DNA from: an uncultured Faecalibacterium sp.
GTDB taxonomy: Bacteria > Bacillota > Clostridia > Oscillospirales > Ruminococcaceae
DNA: 7,704 nt
Assembly: GCA_934539245.1 (NCBI GenBank)
Contig: CAKTCK010000067.1
Span: forward strand, 1-7,704
Direction: 5' to 3'
In this document: piece by piece, positions 5,251-7,704 of the stretch
Layout of the letters: each line of letters begins with the position of its first letter
Numbering within the stretch: the stretch's first letter is position 1
Notes under the pieces: generated by a model
Database searches by the model: none
What the model was told of the DNA's origin: nothing
Seen by the model: the letters and a program-made list of their open reading frames with translations, nothing else
Program-made: the position numbers and the translations under genes

Positions 5251-5289
5251 GTGGTTTTACAGGATGAAAAGTGAAAGGGAAGTGGCAGC

Positions 5290-6762
5290 TTACGGCTTTT
5301 CTGGCACACGCTCATACAGCGTGGTCAGATCGGCGATGTGCCCGGCCAGTGCCGTGGGCAGGGGCTGCGCCAGCCGCCAGTGCCAGTTTGCGCCCTGTGT
5401 GCTGGGGGTGTTGATGCGGGCCTCGCTGCCCAGATGCAGCCAGTCCGCCAGCGGGATGATGGCAGTATCCGAAACACTGGCAAGGCAGGCGCAGATCATA
5501 CCCTCGGTCAGGGTCTCCGGTGTGCAGCGCAGATACCGGCAGGCGTAGGCCACATCCTCGGCGCTGGCGTTGCTGCGCCAGCCCTCGGTGGTCACGTTGT
5601 CGTGGGTGCCGGTGTACACCACACTGTTGCGGGGGTAGGTGTGGGGCAGGTAGTTGCCCGACTCCCGGCTGTCAAAAGCGAACTGCATGATCTTCATGCC
5701 CGGGTAACCGCTCTCGGCCAGCATCGCCTTCACCTCCGGGGTCAGGAAGCCCAGATCCTCGGCGATGATATTGCCGCCGCCCAGTGCCTGCTGCATGGCG
5801 TGGATAAAGTCCCGGTCGGGACCTTTTTCCCAGTGACCGCCCGCAGCCGTGGTGTTTCCGGCAGGGATGGAGTAGTAGCTCTCGAAGCCCCGGAAGTGGT
5901 CGATGCGCACCACATCGTAGATGGAGGTGGCATGCTTCATACGCCGCTTCCACCAGTCAAAACCGGTAGCCTTGTGGGCGGGCCAGTCATACAGCGGGTT
6001 GCCCCATAGCTGGCCGTCTGCCGCAAAGGCATCCGGCGGGCAGCCGGCTACATGGGTCAGATGCATCTGCCCATCGGTCTGGAACAGCTCCGGGTGGGTC
6101 CACAGATCGCTGGAATCCGGGCTGACGTAGATGGGGATATCGCCCACCAGCAAGACACCCTTGCGGTTGGCATAGGTTTTCAGTGCGTTCCACTGGGTAT
6201 AGAAGAAGAACTGCACTGCCTTGTGGTAGCAGATCTGGTCAGCCAGCCGTGCCTTTGCGGCAGCAATGGCTTCCGGCTCCCGGCAGCGCAAGGCGTCCGG
6301 CCAGTCGGCAAGACCTGCCTGTCCTTGTTCCGCTTTCACAGCCATGAACAGGGCGTAGTCCTCCAGCCAGAAGCTCTGCGCTGCGCAGAAGGCTTCGTAA
6401 GCAGGGGAGGGGGCAGCCAGCAGTCGGTCAGCGGCTTTTTTTAGCAGCACCGGACGCTGGTTGTACAGCGTACCGTAGTCAACGGTATCCACCGGCTGCG
6501 CGGCGGGAATCTCTTCGGCGGTCAGATAGCCATCTGCCGCCAGCAGACGGAAATCAATAAAGTAGGGGTTTCCGGCAAAGGCGGAAAAGCTCTGGTAAGG
6601 GCTGTCGCCATAGCCGGTAGGGCCGATGGGCAAAATCTGCCAATAAGTCTGCTTTGCCTCGGCCAGAAAATCAACGAATGCGGTCGCTTCACTGCCCAGC
6701 GTACCGATGCCAAAAGGCCCCGGCAGACTGAACACCGGCATCAAAATGCCGCTTGCACGCAT
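5290..6762 (-). CDS. malQ: 4-alpha-glucanotransferase (amylomaltase, GH77)
   Basis: Disproportionates maltodextrins in the cytoplasm by moving alpha-1,4-glucan segments between chains, releasing glucose and longer chains (EC 2.4.1.25). The 490-aa protein shows the GH77 motifs in order: an N-terminal GILMPVFSLPGPFGIGTLG (5-23), GDSPYQSFSAFAGNPYFID (52-70), the loop PPDAFAADGQLWGNPLYDW (242-260), nucleophile D288 in VRIDHFRGF, acid/base E335 in IIAEDLG, and D388 in YTGTHDN. NTPST (451-455) replaces the common NTPGT. Length is typical of short amylomaltases. The ATG at 6760-6762 follows AGGAGG (6771-6776) by 8 nt; the in-frame GTG at 6769-6771 overlaps this site and is rejected. Only 13 nt separate it from the permease stop, and the ribosome binding site overlaps that stop codon, indicating coupled translation. 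Placement after sugar ABC permeases supports maltodextrin uptake and use. Confidence 0.97.
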   Translation of the reverse strand: MRASGILMPVFSLPGPFGIGTLGSEATAFVDFLAEAKQTYWQILPIGPTGYGDSPYQSFSAFAGNPYFIDFRLLAADGYLTAEEIPAAQPVDTVDYGTLYNQRPVLLKKAADRLLAAPSPAYEAFCAAQSFWLEDYALFMAVKAEQGQAGLADWPDALRCREPEAIAAAKARLADQICYHKAVQFFFYTQWNALKTYANRKGVLLVGDIPIYVSPDSSDLWTHPELFQTDGQMHLTHVAGCPPDAFAADGQLWGNPLYDWPAHKATGFDWWKRRMKHATSIYDVVRIDHFRGFESYYSIPAGNTTAAGGHWEKGPDRDFIHAMQQALGGGNIIAEDLGFLTPEVKAMLAESGYPGMKIMQFAFDSRESGNYLPHTYPRNSVVYTGTHDNVTTEGWRSNASAEDVAYACRYLRCTPETLTEGMICACLASVSDTAIIPLADWLHLGSEARINTPSTQGANWHWRLAQPLPTALAGHIADLTTLYERVPEKP

Positions 6763-6770
6763 ACCGTGCA

Positions 6771-6777
6771 CCTCCTT
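6771..6777 (-). promoter_or_regulatory. Ribosome binding site of malQ overlapping the permease stop codon
   Basis: On the minus strand AAGGAGG overlaps the TAA of the upstream permease (6776-6778) and stands 8 nt before the malQ ATG. This fixes the malQ start at 6762 and suggests that ribosomes ending the permease re-initiate on malQ. Confidence 0.85.
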
Positions 6778-7618
6778 AGCCCTTTACAGCACCGGCCACG
6801 ACACCCTCAATGATGTACTTCTGGCAGGTCATGTAGAGGATAATAATGGGGATGATAGCAATGATGATGCAGGCCATCATGGGAGCCAGTTCTACTCGGC
6901 CGTAGCCGCCGCGGAAATACTGGATCGCCATGGGGATGGTGCGGTACTTCTTGATATCCAGCACCAGCGTGGGCAGCAGGTAGTCGTTCCACACCCACAT
7001 GGTCTCCAGAATGGCAGTGGAGATCATGGTAGGCTTCAGGATGGGGAACACGATCTTGAAGAAAATCTGGATGGGGTTGCAGCCATCGATCATGGCGGCT
7101 TCCTCGATCTCCATGGGCACGCTCTTCATAAAGCCGGTGAACATGAACACGGCCAGACCGGCGCCGAAGCCCAGATAGATGATGCAGATATTCCATGGGG
7201 TGTTCAGCTTCAGCCGGTCAGCGGTCTTGGACAGGGTGAACATGACCATCTGGAAGGGAACGACCATGGAAAACACGATCAGCAGGTTCATGAACTTGCT
7301 CAGCTTGTTGTTCACGCGGGTCAGATACCAACCGGTCATGGAGCAGCACAGCAGGATCAGAACCACACTGGTGATGGTGATCAGAAGGCTGTAGCCCATG
7401 CTGGAGAGGAAGTTCATCTTGGTCACGCCGTAAACGTAGTTGCGCAGACCGGCAAAGGTTTCGGCGGTGGGCAGGCGGAACACCGTAGAGGTGGTAAAGC
7501 TGCCTTCGGTCTTTAAGCTGTTCAGCAGGATCAGCACGATGGGGTAGATCCACAGCAGGCAGAGAAGCACCATTACAACAGTAAGGATGACATCCAAAGT
7601 TCTTTTCTGTTTCGACAT
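6776..7618 (-). CDS. Carbohydrate ABC transporter permease, MalG/MsmG type
   Basis: Inner-membrane subunit of a binding-protein-dependent sugar importer (MalG/MsmG family). The 280-aa protein has a short basic N-terminus (MSKQKR) and six probable membrane segments near residues 10-32, 76-97, 109-130, 143-163, 198-220 and 246-265. The EAA loop that docks the ATPase is clear: EEAAMIDG (172-179) followed by IFFKIVFPILKP (185-196). The C-terminus, EGVVAGAVKG, is the family's usual ending. The ATG (7616-7618) shares one base with the stop codon of the upstream permease (TAATG), and its ribosome binding site AAGGAGG (7629-7635, 10 nt spacing) lies inside that gene, so the two are translationally coupled. 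Linkage to malQ suggests maltose or maltodextrin as substrate. This is inferred, since the binding protein is outside the window and the permease sequence alone does not define the sugar. Confidence 0.95.
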   Translation of the reverse strand: MSKQKRTLDVILTVVMVLLCLLWIYPIVLILLNSLKTEGSFTTSTVFRLPTAETFAGLRNYVYGVTKMNFLSSMGYSLLITITSVVLILLCCSMTGWYLTRVNNKLSKFMNLLIVFSMVVPFQMVMFTLSKTADRLKLNTPWNICIIYLGFGAGLAVFMFTGFMKSVPMEIEEAAMIDGCNPIQIFFKIVFPILKPTMISTAILETMWVWNDYLLPTLVLDIKKYRTIPMAIQYFRGGYGRVELAPMMACIIIAIIPIIILYMTCQKYIIEGVVAGAVKG

Positions 7619-7704
7619 TACTGCTGCACCTCCTTAGAGCGGGTAAAGTGGAGCTGGATCAGCGAGATGACCACAACGATCAGGAAGAACACAACAGCCT
7701 TTGC
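7618..7704 (-). CDS. C-terminus of a second sugar ABC permease, MalF/MsmF type (partial)
   Basis: The last 28 codons and the stop of a gene entering from the right edge. The translation is a final hydrophobic helix, AVVFFLIVVVISLIQ, followed by a short basic-polar tail (LHFTRSKEVQQ), as at the end of MalF/MsmF/UgpA-type permeases. These are normally encoded directly before a MalG/MsmG-type partner, which is the case here, with a TAATG overlap. The ribosome binding site of the next gene forms the codons for its Lys-Glu-Val. Confidence 0.85.
   Translation of the reverse strand, partial: AKAVVFFLIVVVISLIQLHFTRSKEVQQ

Noticed and set aside
5132..5548. Plus-strand open frame crossing the malQ end and the intergenic hairpin
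   Set aside because: It overlaps both the two-tier hairpin and the malQ 3' end, has no plausible ribosome binding site, and its translation is composition-biased.
6707..7516. Plus-strand open frame opposite the MalG-type permease (269 codons)
   Set aside because: His/Gly/Asp-rich translation, typical of the complement of a membrane-protein gene; the minus-strand permease is complete and carries the EAA motif.
1..7704. CRISPR arrays, tRNA or rRNA genes, insertion sequences
   Set aside because: No regularly spaced repeats, cloverleaf-like sequence, transposase motifs or terminal inverted repeats with target duplication were seen on either strand.

Overview
The window comes from a G+C-rich, low-spacing Firmicute genome. 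The gene types (RlmD/RlmCD-type methyltransferase, MsmR-like AraC regulator, Clostridia-type galactokinase, GH77 amylomaltase beside an MsmF/MsmG-type sugar ABC transporter), the strong AGGAGG ribosome binding sites and the sigma-A-like promoters suggest a gut clostridium, most likely Oscillospiraceae close to Faecalibacterium. The genus is an inference from gene content and style, not a database match.

Layout from left to right. Positions 1-11 hold the first codons of a minus-strand gene that leaves the window, with a long, structured upstream region (12-157). Next comes a minus-strand pair, an AraC-family regulator (1657-2517) followed 27 nt later by a 23S rRNA uracil-C5 methyltransferase (241-1629), ending in a hairpin terminator (158-190). 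Divergent from the regulator is a galactokinase-family gene (2718-4010, plus strand). The 200-bp intergenic region carries a good promoter in each direction, so the regulator is well placed to control galK. A bidirectional terminator (4016-4063) separates galK from a convergent minus-strand pair of small genes (4469-4939, then 4069-4434). These two have near-identical N-termini resembling double-glycine leader peptides of bacteriocin or pheromone precursors, and they have their own strong promoter (4998-5026). Right of a hairpin-rich gap lies the end of a carbohydrate operon on the minus strand: permease 1 (C-terminus only, 7618-7704), permease 2 (6776-7618) and 4-alpha-glucanotransferase malQ (5290-6762), tightly packed and probably translationally coupled, closed by a long hairpin (5189-5250).

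Together the known genes describe uptake and processing of alpha-glucans (ABC permeases plus MalQ) and entry of galactose or a related sugar (galactokinase under an AraC-type regulator). The part least explained by known biology is the two-gene small-peptide operon wedged between these sugar loci. The matching leaders, the shared GDAVG motif and the hydrophobic mature parts suggest a pair of exported, possibly cooperating peptides. No exporter, peptidase or immunity gene is visible in the window.
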